In this document: positions 16,828 to 25,211 of the stretch, one piece after another
Numbering within the stretch: position 1 is the stretch's first letter
How the letters are laid out: each line of letters opens with the position of its first letter
Translations under genes and position numbers: made by a program
Notes under the pieces: model-generated
Told to the model about the DNA's origin: nothing
Database searches by the model: none
What the model saw: the letters and a program-made list of their open reading frames with translations, nothing else
Assembly (NCBI RefSeq): GCF_900105185.1
Contig: NZ_FNTJ01000001.1
Coordinates: forward strand, 1,065,501-1,129,500
Direction of reading: 5' to 3'
Length of the DNA stretch: 64,000 nucleotides
Origin: Pseudomonas saponiphila
GTDB taxonomy: Bacteria; Pseudomonadota; Gammaproteobacteria; Pseudomonadales; Pseudomonadaceae

Positions 16828-18876
16828 ATGGCTTTCTCTCTGTCGCGCCTGTCCCTGCTGGGCGCCGCGTTGCTCTGCGTACCTCTTTTGCATGCCAGCG
16901 AGCCGACCCCGGCAGCGGCGCTTTCCAGCCCCGACTCCGAGTTGATCCAGCGTGGCCAATACGTGGCTCAACTGGGCGATTGCATTGCCTGCCACACCGC
17001 CAAGGGCGGGGCCACCATGGCGGGTGGCCTGGAGCTGAAGACGCCCATGGGCACCATCTACTCCAGCAACATCACCCCGGATAAAGACACCGGTATCGGC
17101 CGCTACAGCTTCGAAGAATTCGACCGCGCCATGCGCGACGGCGTCACCCCTGACGGCAGCCATCTGTACCCGGCCATGCCGTATCCGTCCTACGCCAAGA
17201 TGACCGAAGAGGACATGCACGCCCTCTACGCCTACCTGATGCACGGCGTGGAGCCGGTGGCCCAGGGCAACCTGGAAGCCGACATGGGCTTCCCCTTCAA
17301 CCAGCGCTGGGGCCTGTGGTTCTGGAACCTGGCCTTCGTCGACAAACAGCCGTTCAAGCCCGATCCAGCCAGGGACGAGCAACTCAATCGCGGCGCCTAC
17401 CTGGTCCAGGGCCTGGGCCATTGCGGTTCCTGCCACACGCCACGGGGCATTGCCTTCCAGGAGAAGGCCATGAGCGATACCGAATCCGGCGGCCGGCACT
17501 ACCTGGCCGGCGAGACGGTGGAAGAGTGGCGGGCCCTGAGCCTGCGCAACCTGTGGACCGTGGAAGACACGGTGCAATTGCTCAAGACCGGGCAGAACCG
17601 CTTCGCCACGGTGTCCGGCAACATGGCCGATGTGATCCACCACAGCACCCAGCACTTCACCGACGCCGACCTGACCGCCATCGCCGCCTACCTCAAGTCC
17701 TTGCCGGCCGGTAAGGACGATCTGCCCATGCCTGCGGTGGCCCTGACTCCGGCGGCCCCGCCGAGCAACCTGTTCACCTCCCGCGGTGGCCTGGGCTACG
17801 CGCAGTTCTGCTCCGACTGCCACCGTCAGGATGGCGCCGGCGTGCCGCAGATGTTCCCGTCCCTGGCGGGCAACCCCAGCGTCGCCTCGGCCAACCCGAC
17901 CTCCTTGCTGCACATCACCCTGACCGGCTGGCAGACCGCGCAGACCGCGGCTCATCCGCGGGTCTACACCATGCCTGGCTTCGCCCAGCTGGCGGATGGC
18001 GAGATCGCCGAAATCCTCAGTTTCATCCGCAGCAGCTGGGGCAACAACGGCTCGGCCATCAGCGCCGAGCAAGTGAAAAAGATGCGCGCGCAATTGAGCC
18101 CGCAAGTGGAAAGCACCCTGTTCGAAACCCCGCGCCTGGCCAACCTGCTGGCGGCACCGAATGCCGAGCAAGTGGTGCGCGGCATGCGCCTGCACCTGGA
18201 AACCAAGGCCCTGCTGCCGGACAACGTCGGCAACTCGCTGAACTGCACCAGCTGCCACCTCAACGCCGGCACCGTGGCCGACGGTTCACCCTTTGTCGGT
18301 GTCTCGGCGTTCTTCCCCGGCTATGCGCCGCGGGCGGGCAAGACCATCACCCTGGAGGAGCGCATCAACGGCTGCTTCCGGCGTTCCATGCATGGCAAGC
18401 CGCTGCCGGTGAACGGTGCCGACATGCAAGCCATGGTGGCCTATTTCGAGTGGATGAAAATGAACACTCGTCCCGAAGACAAGGTGGCCGGGCGTGGCGT
18501 GGGCAAGATCGACCCGGCTCTCAAGCCCAACGCCGACAACGGCAAGCGGGTGTACGCCAAGCAATGCGCGGTGTGCCATGGCGCGGATGGCGAAGGCCTG
18601 AAACGTGCCGACGGCAGCCTGATCTTCCCGCCGTTGTGGGGCGATCAATCCTTCAACATCGGCGCCGGCATGGCCCGTACCTACACCGCCGCGGCCTTCG
18701 TCAAACGCAACATGCCGATTGGCTTCCACGAGAAATTCCCCCTGGGCCAGGGCGGCCTGTCGGACCAGGAAGCCCTGGACGTGGCCGAGTACTTCTCGCA
18801 CCAACCGCGTCCGGACTTCCCGGACAAGGTCAAGGACTGGCCCAATGGCGGCCGTCCGGCGGACGCCCGCTACTGA
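16828..18876 (+). CDS. Penta-heme c-type cytochrome: ADH-type tri-heme part plus TsdA-like di-heme part
   Basis: 682 residues with a signal peptide (MAFSLSRLSLLGAALLCVPLLHA). Five CxxCH heme sites begin at residues 52, 199, 328, 473 and 580. The first three and surrounding sequence (GGLELKTPMGTIYSSNITPD; LHALYAYLMHG-like block) match the cytochrome subunit of membrane alcohol/gluconate dehydrogenases. The last two resemble TsdA thiosulfate dehydrogenase: NCTSCHLNAG, then ERINGCFRRSMHGKPLP with Cys516, which may be the unusual heme ligand of that family. No dehydrogenase flavin or PQQ subunit is adjacent. Periplasmic electron transfer is certain; thiosulfate as donor is only possible. Confidence 0.85.
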   Translation: MAFSLSRLSLLGAALLCVPLLHASEPTPAAALSSPDSELIQRGQYVAQLGDCIACHTAKGGATMAGGLELKTPMGTIYSSNITPDKDTGIGRYSFEEFDRAMRDGVTPDGSHLYPAMPYPSYAKMTEEDMHALYAYLMHGVEPVAQGNLEADMGFPFNQRWGLWFWNLAFVDKQPFKPDPARDEQLNRGAYLVQGLGHCGSCHTPRGIAFQEKAMSDTESGGRHYLAGETVEEWRALSLRNLWTVEDTVQLLKTGQNRFATVSGNMADVIHHSTQHFTDADLTAIAAYLKSLPAGKDDLPMPAVALTPAAPPSNLFTSRGGLGYAQFCSDCHRQDGAGVPQMFPSLAGNPSVASANPTSLLHITLTGWQTAQTAAHPRVYTMPGFAQLADGEIAEILSFIRSSWGNNGSAISAEQVKKMRAQLSPQVESTLFETPRLANLLAAPNAEQVVRGMRLHLETKALLPDNVGNSLNCTSCHLNAGTVADGSPFVGVSAFFPGYAPRAGKTITLEERINGCFRRSMHGKPLPVNGADMQAMVAYFEWMKMNTRPEDKVAGRGVGKIDPALKPNADNGKRVYAKQCAVCHGADGEGLKRADGSLIFPPLWGDQSFNIGAGMARTYTAAAFVKRNMPIGFHEKFPLGQGGLSDQEALDVAEYFSHQPRPDFPDKVKDWPNGGRPADARY

Positions 18877-18900
18877 TCGCTGCCGCAGACTGCAACGAGG

Positions 18901-18926
18901 CCCTCAAGAGCGCGCGCTCTTGAGGG
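18901..18926. terminator. Perfect 26-bp palindrome after the cytochrome gene
   Basis: CCCTCAAGAGCGC (18901-18913) is followed without a spacer by its exact reverse complement (18914-18926), 24 bp after the stop. It would form a very stable hairpin at the 3' end. The T content after it is modest, so termination is likely but not assured. Confidence 0.55.
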
Positions 18927-19048
18927 CTTCGCGGTCTTTGGTGGCCGCTGCGGATTGTGCAGAAAAGTCTGTGGAGGCGCAGTGGCGCCGCGGTAAGATC
19001 GCCGTCCTTTGCCCGCCGTCCGAGCGGGCGGTCCTTCAAGGATGAATC

Positions 19049-19618
19049 ATGCGGCTTCGCTCGATCCTGTTGCTGACCCTGTCCCTGGGGCTCGGCGGTT
19101 GTGCCTTTGTTTCTGCGCTCAAAGCGACCACTGTCAGCTACCGGGTACCGGCCGATGCCGGTGAAACCGCATTGATCCGCATTGTGGCCCAAGGGATGGT
19201 CCGTGGCGTGCCCTACAGCGATTGCATCGACTGGAGCAAACCGGCGTCGGGGCTGATGGTTCGCCCCCATCGCGGCATCGCCAATCCCAACTTCCGCAAC
19301 CTGCACATTCCGATGACCGCTGCCACCGATCGCATGCGGCGCCAGGAGGGCTTTGGCGCCAACGAGCTGAAGATCCCGGCCAATCGTCCGTTCGCCTTCA
19401 TGTTCTACAACACGGAACCGGGGATGAGTCGGGACTACCGCGCAGTCTGCGAACAGAGCGTGACCTTCGTGCCCGAGGCCGGCGCGACCTATCAGATGGA
19501 GTTCCTCCAGGACCAGATGTGCACCGCCCGGCTGCGCAAGATCGATGAGCGTGGCGAGGCGCTGCCGGACCTGGTGGTTCTGCGGCCCACCGGTTTTTGC
19601 CGGGCCGACGCGCAATAG
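19049..19618 (+). CDS. Hypothetical lipoprotein
   Basis: 189 residues. The signal peptide ends with lipobox LGGC (Cys about 18). The mature protein has four further cysteines and the blocks YRVPADAGETALIRI, RNLHIPMTAATDRMRRQ and FVPEAGATYQMEFLQ; the last resembles a beta-strand-rich periplasmic domain. No named family is recognised. It is monocistronic, converging with the DUF7079-type gene 9 bp downstream. Confidence 0.7.
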   Translation: MRLRSILLLTLSLGLGGCAFVSALKATTVSYRVPADAGETALIRIVAQGMVRGVPYSDCIDWSKPASGLMVRPHRGIANPNFRNLHIPMTAATDRMRRQEGFGANELKIPANRPFAFMFYNTEPGMSRDYRAVCEQSVTFVPEAGATYQMEFLQDQMCTARLRKIDERGEALPDLVVLRPTGFCRADAQ

Positions 19619-19627
19619 GGCGTGAAC

Positions 19628-19993
19628 CTAGGGGGCGTCGTAGTGCTTGCAGATTTCTTCCCAGATGTAGGCGCCGCGAAAGCGGATCCAGCGGATGAAC
19701 AAGCGCCCGCGAAACGCCTGCCAGCGGCTGTTGCGCCGTAGCGCAAGGCTTGCCTCGATCTCCTCCAGCAAGGGCTCGCGAGCGAAGCCCATCCAGATTT
19801 CCGGGATCACCGCCATCAGGTTGACGTAGCACACCGGCGCGACCTCTTCGTAGAGAATGCGCTCGACCTCGGCTCGGTCATAGTTCTGGGTTTCGCGGGC
19901 GATGTAGGCGTAGTCCACCTCGTTGTCCACAAAGGCGTCCGATAACACGTAGCGAATATCGTCCCGCTGCTTCGGGGTGATGTCTGATGCCAC
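19628..19993 (-). CDS. DUF7079-like small protein
   Basis: 121 residues. The pattern is RDDIRYVLSDAFVDNEVDYAYIA, then ERILYEEVAPVCYVNLM...PEIWMGF, which I associate with DUF7079 (IRYVLSDxFxDxE, later EVAPV). Acidic N-terminal half and Arg/Trp-rich C-terminus. Cytosolic, function unknown. It follows the PhoD-like gene on the same strand after 52 bp and could be in its operon. Confidence 0.6.
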   Translation of the reverse strand: MASDITPKQRDDIRYVLSDAFVDNEVDYAYIARETQNYDRAEVERILYEEVAPVCYVNLMAVIPEIWMGFAREPLLEEIEASLALRRNSRWQAFRGRLFIRWIRFRGAYIWEEICKHYDAP

Positions 19994-20045
19994 GCGGTGC
20001 TCCTTCCTTGGGCTTTCGGGGATCTGCCTGGCGCGCTGGCGAATT

Positions 20046-21983
20046 CTATCTTGGGGCGATCATCCGGGTCGGCGCCGTGCCATTGGCATTGTGCTGGAGA
20101 ATGGCCACCGGCTGCCCCTGCGGATTGAAAAACACCTGACCTATCCCTGAGGAATTCCACAGCCGCTCGCCGGCTTCGGCATGCTCGGGCACGTGGGGCA
20201 TGACCTTCATCCGTCGGCGCTTGGTGAACCAGTTCAACGGCGAGCGCGGCGAGTAGAGCCAGCGGTTGAGACGGTCGAACCATTCCAGCAGGGCGGCGGG
20301 GAATTCGTTCTTGATGCCGCTGCTGGTGATCTGCCAGATCCGCGGGCCGCCTTTTCGATGGCGGATCAGCACTTCGTAGACGAAGGAATAATGCACATCG
20401 CCGGAGAGAATCACGTAGCTGCCCGGGGTTCGCGAGTGGCGGAAGATGTTCAGGATCACCTGGGCCGATCCGCGGTGGGCCATCCAGTTTTCCGCGTCCA
20501 CCAGCAGCGGGTAGCCGCACCAGCTGAAGACTTTCTGCACCGTCTCGATCAGCTTGACGCCGAAGATCGGCGCCGGTGAAACGATGATCGCCGAGGGGTG
20601 ATCCAGCAGTTCCTGTTGCAGTTCGCACAGGGCCTCCCAGTCCAGCAGGCCCGAAGGCTGGCCCAGGTTGGACTCGCTGCGCCAGCGTCGGGTGCGGGTG
20701 TCCAGCACCACCAGGGGCGGGGTGCTGGGCAAGACGTACTGCCACTGTTCAAAGCGCAGCAGCCGGTCGATCAGAGCGTCCTGGGCCCGAGGTTCCAGCA
20801 GCTGCTCCGGGCCTTGTGGCGTGGCGCTCAAGGCGCGCACCTGTTCCAGCAGTGGCGCGAACGCATCCGGGTTGTTGCCCCAGCCCTGGCACAGCATGTA
20901 TGCCAGCAGGGCGTTGCCGATGATGCGCTTGGAGAAGGGATGGCCGTAGGCGGTTGCTTCCCACTGGGCGCTGAGGTTCCAGTCATCGGTGATGTCGTGG
21001 TCGTCGAAGATCATCAGGCACGACAGGTGGGCGAAGACCCGCGCGGCCCCCTTCAGGCCCAGGACAAAATCCTCGATGCGCTGCTGTTCCCGGTTGTAGC
21101 GCTGCTGTTGCTCCGGCGGCAGTCGTGGCGGCTTGGGCGCGATCAGGGTCCAGGGCACCGGCGACCAGACCAGCAAGTACATGGCCAGCACCTCGGCGAA
21201 GGTCACCAGGTGGTTGTCGGCATTGCTGCTGGTGAAGATCGGTTTTTTCACTCCGCCGAAAAACCGTTCGCGCAGGGTTTCATTGCTCTTCAACGCCGGG
21301 AGCAGTTCGGCCCGCTGGTAGTAGCTGGCGCCATGGCGGTACAGCGCCTGACTGTCGGCCACCACGGCGCCGTCCAGTTGTTCATCGAACAGCCCGAGGC
21401 GCTCGATCAGCGCATGGATGGACCGCAACATGGGCCCGGCCACATCGTCGGCGTAGATCTGGTCGCCACTCATCATCAGCAAGGCCGGGCGCTGCGCGGG
21501 CTCGGGTCGTTGCGCCAGCAGGCGATCGACACACAGCAGACCATCGCTGGACGGGTGATGGGGCTTGCGGCAGGAGCCGTGCAGCAGGTTGTCGATGCGG
21601 CTGTGGAGCACGAACTCCGCAGTCCTGGCGTCGCCATACAGCAGGTGCGGTGCCCAGTCGGCAATGGATCGGGCGCCGTCCTCGGCGTCGTTGATCAACA
21701 GGTCATAGGCAATCGCCACGTCCTCGGGCAGGGCGTTGTCCAGGGGCACATCGATCAGATGGATAAAGGCCTGGCGCCCGACGGGGATGACCTGGCATTG
21801 CTGCTGATCGAGGGCCAGCTCCAGGGCCGGTCCGCCCGTGGGCTGCAGGCGCAGGGTCAGCGGCAATGCCCTTGAACCCACCAGCCACAGCAGCAGCCGC
21901 GTCGGCTCCAGGCGGCGCAGCAGCGGGCCAGCGAGAACAGGGGGCAGGGCAGGATTGGGCGCGGACGGGGACATGTGCAGCAT
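20046..21983 (-). CDS. PhoD-like metallophosphatase (alkaline phosphatase D family)
   Basis: 645 residues from the ATG at 21983; a second ATG three codons later is equally possible. Metallophosphatase/PhoD motifs: LHGSCRKPHHPSSDGL near residue 145, LLMMSGDQIYADDVAGP near residue 170, LMIFDDHDITDDWN near residue 330, and VILSGDVHYSFVYEV near residue 530. These supply the Asp, His and Asn ligands of a dinuclear metal centre. No clear Tat or Sec signal is visible, so it may be cytosolic, unlike classical PhoD. Substrate is probably a phosphodiester. Confidence 0.85.
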   Translation of the reverse strand: MLHMSPSAPNPALPPVLAGPLLRRLEPTRLLLWLVGSRALPLTLRLQPTGGPALELALDQQQCQVIPVGRQAFIHLIDVPLDNALPEDVAIAYDLLINDAEDGARSIADWAPHLLYGDARTAEFVLHSRIDNLLHGSCRKPHHPSSDGLLCVDRLLAQRPEPAQRPALLMMSGDQIYADDVAGPMLRSIHALIERLGLFDEQLDGAVVADSQALYRHGASYYQRAELLPALKSNETLRERFFGGVKKPIFTSSNADNHLVTFAEVLAMYLLVWSPVPWTLIAPKPPRLPPEQQQRYNREQQRIEDFVLGLKGAARVFAHLSCLMIFDDHDITDDWNLSAQWEATAYGHPFSKRIIGNALLAYMLCQGWGNNPDAFAPLLEQVRALSATPQGPEQLLEPRAQDALIDRLLRFEQWQYVLPSTPPLVVLDTRTRRWRSESNLGQPSGLLDWEALCELQQELLDHPSAIIVSPAPIFGVKLIETVQKVFSWCGYPLLVDAENWMAHRGSAQVILNIFRHSRTPGSYVILSGDVHYSFVYEVLIRHRKGGPRIWQITSSGIKNEFPAALLEWFDRLNRWLYSPRSPLNWFTKRRRMKVMPHVPEHAEAGERLWNSSGIGQVFFNPQGQPVAILQHNANGTAPTRMIAPR

Positions 21984-22077
21984 GGGCTCTGGCGGTTGCA
22001 AAGGGGGCGAAATACTAGCGCAGCCGATGTCGAAGAAACGTCGGCTGCGGGCGCAGGAGCCAGGCTTTTGTATCCGA

Positions 22078-22686
22078 TTATTTACTGGCGCTGGCCAGCA
22101 TCACGCCGAATCCGAGAAAGGTCATCCCCGACAGCTTGCCGACGATCCGCGCGCCCCGGCGGCTCGACAGCCAGCCCCTGGCGCTGTTGGCCATCAGCGC
22201 ATAGCCGCTGTGCAGCGCAATCACCAACAGGCTGTAGCTGGTCACCAGCAGCAAGAACTGGCTGTAGTAATTGCCGTGCGGCTGGATGAATTGGGGAAAC
22301 ACAGCGAGAAAGAAGAATCCGGCCTTGGGGTTGAGCAACTGGATCGACAGGGCTTCGACAAAGCGCCGTCCCGGCCTGGCCTCACTGTCTTTGAGGGTTG
22401 GAACAAAGCTTTGAGTGCGCCACATTTTTATCCCCAGATACAGCAGGTACAGGGCTCCGATGTACTTGAGCAAGGTAAAGGCGGTGGTCGAGGCCGCCAG
22501 CAGCAAACCGAGGCTGCTGGCGGAGATGCCCGCTACCACCAAGGCACCCAAAGCGATGCCGAAAATCCCCGGCAGCGCTCCGGCCCAACCGTGGCGCAGG
22601 GCGTTGGACAGGGTCAGTACCACCCCGGGGCCAGGGCTGAGGATGGTCAGGGTAGCCAGCAGTAAAAACAGTCCGTAACTCGCCAT
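22078..22686 (-). CDS. LysE/RhtB-family amino-acid exporter
   Basis: 202 residues with GGAG upstream. The family opening is ILSPGPGVVLTLSNALRHG near residues 15-35, and six membrane helices are predicted, including YIGALYLLYLGIKMWR. These inner-membrane transporters export amino acids or homoserine lactones. It is encoded 116 bp downstream of a LysR gene on the same strand, a common pairing in which the regulator controls the exporter. Substrate unknown. Confidence 0.9.
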   Translation of the reverse strand: MASYGLFLLLATLTILSPGPGVVLTLSNALRHGWAGALPGIFGIALGALVVAGISASSLGLLLAASTTAFTLLKYIGALYLLYLGIKMWRTQSFVPTLKDSEARPGRRFVEALSIQLLNPKAGFFFLAVFPQFIQPHGNYYSQFLLLVTSYSLLVIALHSGYALMANSARGWLSSRRGARIVGKLSGMTFLGFGVMLASASK

Positions 22687-22802
22687 GGGGCACTCCGCAA
22701 TTGGACATCGAGGAGCGCAGCGTGCGCTGCGGTTGGCGACCTGACAAACGCTTTAATTGCACGGCGGCTGTGCCTAAATCAGACCCATGCCCAAGCGCGG
22801 TG

Positions 22803-23726
22803 TCAGGCGCCGCTGGCCGGCAACGGCGCCAGGTTATCCACAGCGTCCTGGCGAATCTGCGCCAGCATCCACTCGATAAACACTTGGGCTTCGGGCGCGG
22901 CATCGGCGGCGAGCGCGTAGTAGTAGCGGGTCAGCGGCTGGCGCAACGCCGGCAAGGGGCAGACCAGCCGGCCGCTGGTCAGGTCCTTGGCCAGCAGTGA
23001 CGCGGGACACAGCGCCAGCCCCAAACCGTCGACACAGGCCTGGAGCACGAAGTGCATATGGTCGAAATGCAGGGTCGGCGACTGGCGCAGCGGCTTCAAG
23101 GCGCAATGCTCCAGCCACTTTTGCCAGTCGTTGGCGCGGGTACGACTGACCAGCAGGGTATGGCGCGTCAGGTCCTTGGGGCTGTTGAGCGCCGTGGTCT
23201 GCAACAGTGAAGGCGCCGCCACCAGCACAACTTCATCCTCCAGCAAGCATTGGGGTTGCAGCGCTGGCGCCCAGCCCGAACGCCCGCGGCGAATCACCAG
23301 ATCGAAGGTTTCCCTGGCCGGATCGGGGAGCAGGGTGCTGGTCACCACCTCCGGCTGGATCTCTGGATACAGCGCCATGAACTGTGGCAAGCGCGGAATC
23401 AGCCAGCGCACCGCGAAGGACGGTCGCACGTTGATGATCACCTTGCGCAGCGCCGCGCCACGGCGCAGCGAGACAGCAGCGGTGGCGATCTGGGTCAGGG
23501 CTACGCTGACCTGTTCATAGAAGGCTTGCCCGGCAGGGGTGAGCACCGACTGGCGGATGCGCCGCTCGAACAGCAGCACCCCTAGGTGCTCTTCCAGCAA
23601 CTTGATATGGCGGCTCACCGCGCTGTGGCTCACGTGCAGTTCTTCAGCGGCGCGGCTGAAACTCTCGTGGCGAGCGGCGGCAGTAAAGGCGCGGACGGCG
23701 TTCAGGGGCGGCAGGTCAGTGATCAT
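22803..23726 (-). CDS. LysR-family transcriptional regulator (GcvA-like)
   Basis: 307 residues. The helix-turn-helix covers about residues 8-66 (NAVRAFTAAARHESFSRAAEE, then HVSHSAVSRHIKLLEEHLG). The rest is the ligand-binding domain (IINVRPSFAVRWLIPRLPQF; DLVIRRGRSGW). The PPLNAVRAFTAAARH opening marks the GcvA/DsdC subgroup. The neighbouring LysE exporter on the same strand is a plausible target. Confidence 0.9.
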   Translation of the reverse strand: MITDLPPLNAVRAFTAAARHESFSRAAEELHVSHSAVSRHIKLLEEHLGVLLFERRIRQSVLTPAGQAFYEQVSVALTQIATAAVSLRRGAALRKVIINVRPSFAVRWLIPRLPQFMALYPEIQPEVVTSTLLPDPARETFDLVIRRGRSGWAPALQPQCLLEDEVVLVAAPSLLQTTALNSPKDLTRHTLLVSRTRANDWQKWLEHCALKPLRQSPTLHFDHMHFVLQACVDGLGLALCPASLLAKDLTSGRLVCPLPALRQPLTRYYYALAADAAPEAQVFIEWMLAQIRQDAVDNLAPLPASGA

Positions 23727-23790
23727 GCGTCTAATTTAGTCACCTATGCGGCGCAATAAAAGCGTTTGTCAGTGCCACATCGTTAACGTC

Positions 23791-23816
23791 CATCGCGAGC
23801 AAGCTCGCTCCTACAG
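23791..23816. repeat. REP element (single)
   Basis: The 26-bp unit is identical to the right arm of the REPIN at 24688-24713 and has the same preceding context (cgtt-acgtc). It lies in the intergenic region upstream of the LysR gene. This is the common P. fluorescens-group REP type. Confidence 0.85.
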
Positions 23817-24069
23817 CAGTCACTGACATCCAGCATGGTTGGAGATAGTGATGGTCATAGCCTTGGCAAAGGCACCAAGCAATTCCGCAATAGAATCCAC
23901 GAAACATCTCGCGCCAAAGCCTTGGTTGAACACTTCGGGTATCTCGCTAGGCTTGGACTGTCGCTGCCAATTCAGCGACCGGGCCTGGAAATCCGAGGAA
24001 ACAATAGGCGCACAGACGCCACCATGGATTAGACTGCTGGCGCTTTTTTGCACACGCATTTCTTTTCAT

Positions 24070-24144
24070 GGCGGCTGTGCGCGGGAGGTCTTCGGGCCTG
24101 CCGGGTTTCCTATTGTCCCGGTTTCCAGCCTGCGCACAGCTGCC
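24070..24144 (+). ncRNA. Candidate three-way-junction structured RNA upstream of DUF3077-type gene
   Basis: Positions 24070-24082 pair with 24132-24144 over 13 consecutive base pairs with one G-U. Inside lie two hairpins. AGGTC/GGCCT (24086-24090 with 24095-24099) is closed by a C-G pair on a TTCG tetraloop, and CCGGG/CCCGG (24101-24105 with 24117-24121) carries an 11-nt loop. The element sits 52 bp before the small open reading frame at 24197. The folding is read by eye from the sequence. A leader or riboswitch-like role is inference. Confidence 0.5.
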
Positions 24145-24196
24145 ACCCTTTCGCCTGGAAACGAACGTGGCAGCACTTCAAATAGGAGTGAGTTCC

Positions 24197-24268
24197 ATGG
24201 ACGTTGCGACTCAGTATCTTCCCTCTACCACCCCTTGCACCGAGGCCCACGCCGGAGGTGCGCAATGA
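24197..24268 (+). CDS. Possible 23-residue leader peptide
   Basis: The frame has ATG at 24197 with TAGGAGTGA about 8 bp upstream and encodes MDVATQYLPSTTPCTEAHAG plus three residues. Its stop overlaps the start of the DUF3077-type gene as ATGA, the classical arrangement for translational coupling. No family is known for so short a peptide. The good ribosome site and overlap are the only evidence for expression. Confidence 0.45.
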   Translation: MDVATQYLPSTTPCTEAHAGGAQ

Positions 24269-24543
24269 CCATCAAGACCCTCGGCCATGTCACTTTCGCC
24301 GCCAGTGGTGAAGCCCAGCATCCGCTGTTTCGGGTCAACCCGGACGTGCCGCTGCGCGAAGCCCTGGAGCAGGTGTCGCAATTGCTGTTTCACGCCAAGC
24401 ATCTGGCTCGGGACGCGGCGTTGGAGCGGGATGACCGCTATGCTTGGGCCGCTCATTACTTCAGCGAGATGGGCAAGGCGATTGTCGATGATTTGTGCCT
24501 GGGGAGCTGGCCGGCTGCCGGGGAGGGGCAGCGCGCGGGTTGA
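24265..24543 (+). CDS. DUF3077/DUF6124-type small protein
   Basis: 92 residues with GGAGG 6 bp before the ATG. The core LFRVNPDVPLREALEQVSQLL followed by AKHLARDAALE matches the Pseudomonas DUF3077 pattern, a short helical protein with a conserved FxVxxxVPxxxAL motif. Strains in the genus usually have several copies; functions are unknown. The start overlaps a putative leader peptide by 4 bp and follows a predicted structured RNA. Confidence 0.75.
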   Translation: MTIKTLGHVTFAASGEAQHPLFRVNPDVPLREALEQVSQLLFHAKHLARDAALERDDRYAWAAHYFSEMGKAIVDDLCLGSWPAAGEGQRAG

Positions 24544-24610
24544 AGTGACGCTATAGAGGTCTGTGCAGGCGCAGGGGAGCCTGGAGGTGAGTCGTTCCCC
24601 GCCTGTGATT

Positions 24611-24713
24611 CTGTAGGAGCGAGCTTGCTCGCGATGATGCTGAGAGCGCCGCCTTCTTCCCGGCGAACCTGCGTCATCGTTGACGTCCATCGCGAGCAAG
24701 CTCGCTCCTACAG
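24611..24713. repeat. REPIN: paired inverted REP elements
   Basis: The 26-bp REP at 24611-24636 and its exact reverse complement at 24688-24713 enclose 51 bp. The pair lies between the converging ends of the DUF3077-type gene and the gene at 24715, whose stop codon begins 2 bp after the repeat. REPINs are mobilised in trans by RAYT transposases; none is in this window. Confidence 0.85.
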
Positions 24714-24714
24714 G

Positions 24715-24987
24715 TCAGGCCGAGGCTTTGTGTTCTTCGCCGCGTTCAATGCTTTGCGGCTGGCCTTGCTCGATCACCCAGCGCAATAGTTCGGTCACAG
24801 ATACCCGATGCTTGCGCTCCACCCATTCCATGCCTGCGGGGCTGTAGTGCTCGCTGTAGCGGGTCAGGATCAAATGGTGCTGGTCGTCGGACAGGCGCAG
24901 GCTGACTTCGCGGCAATGCAGGCTGGCGTTGTCGAGCTTGGTCACCCGTTGCAGCAGCATCAGGGCATGTTGTTCGCAGGTGGACAT
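24715..24987 (-). CDS. Hypothetical small protein
   Basis: 90 residues from the ATG at 24987, chosen because AAGGAG lies 7 bp upstream; longer in-frame starts at 25044 and 25098 lack such a site. The sequence is hydrophilic (LLQRVTKLDNASLHCREVSL; LILTRYSEHYSPAGMEWVERK), predicted cytosolic and mixed alpha/beta. No family recognised. Its stop abuts a REPIN. Confidence 0.6.
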   Translation of the reverse strand: MSTCEQHALMLLQRVTKLDNASLHCREVSLRLSDDQHHLILTRYSEHYSPAGMEWVERKHRVSVTELLRWVIEQGQPQSIERGEEHKASA

Positions 24988-25211
24988 GGGCAGCTCCTTC
25001 GCGGCAAGAGGGGCTGGGGCCGGGGCGGGGTTGATCAGGCGCATGGTCGTAGTTCTCCAGCAAGGGGAAGCCGATGCTGGCAGGCAAACCTTGCGCAAAG
25101 ATGTCTGCTTTATTGCGCGAGTGAAGGTTTGTTACTGCGTTGAAATATATGACGCCGGGCGGCGAATGGTTTTAGATAACGGCTCATTCCGACTTGAAGT
25201 GATGTCCGCCG

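Noticed and set aside
16567..18258. A 563-residue minus-strand open frame
   Set aside because: Antisense to the five-heme cytochrome gene, whose heme motifs are unambiguous; low-complexity translation.
20598..21875. A 425-residue plus-strand open frame
   Set aside because: Lies opposite the PhoD-like gene and has shadow-type composition.
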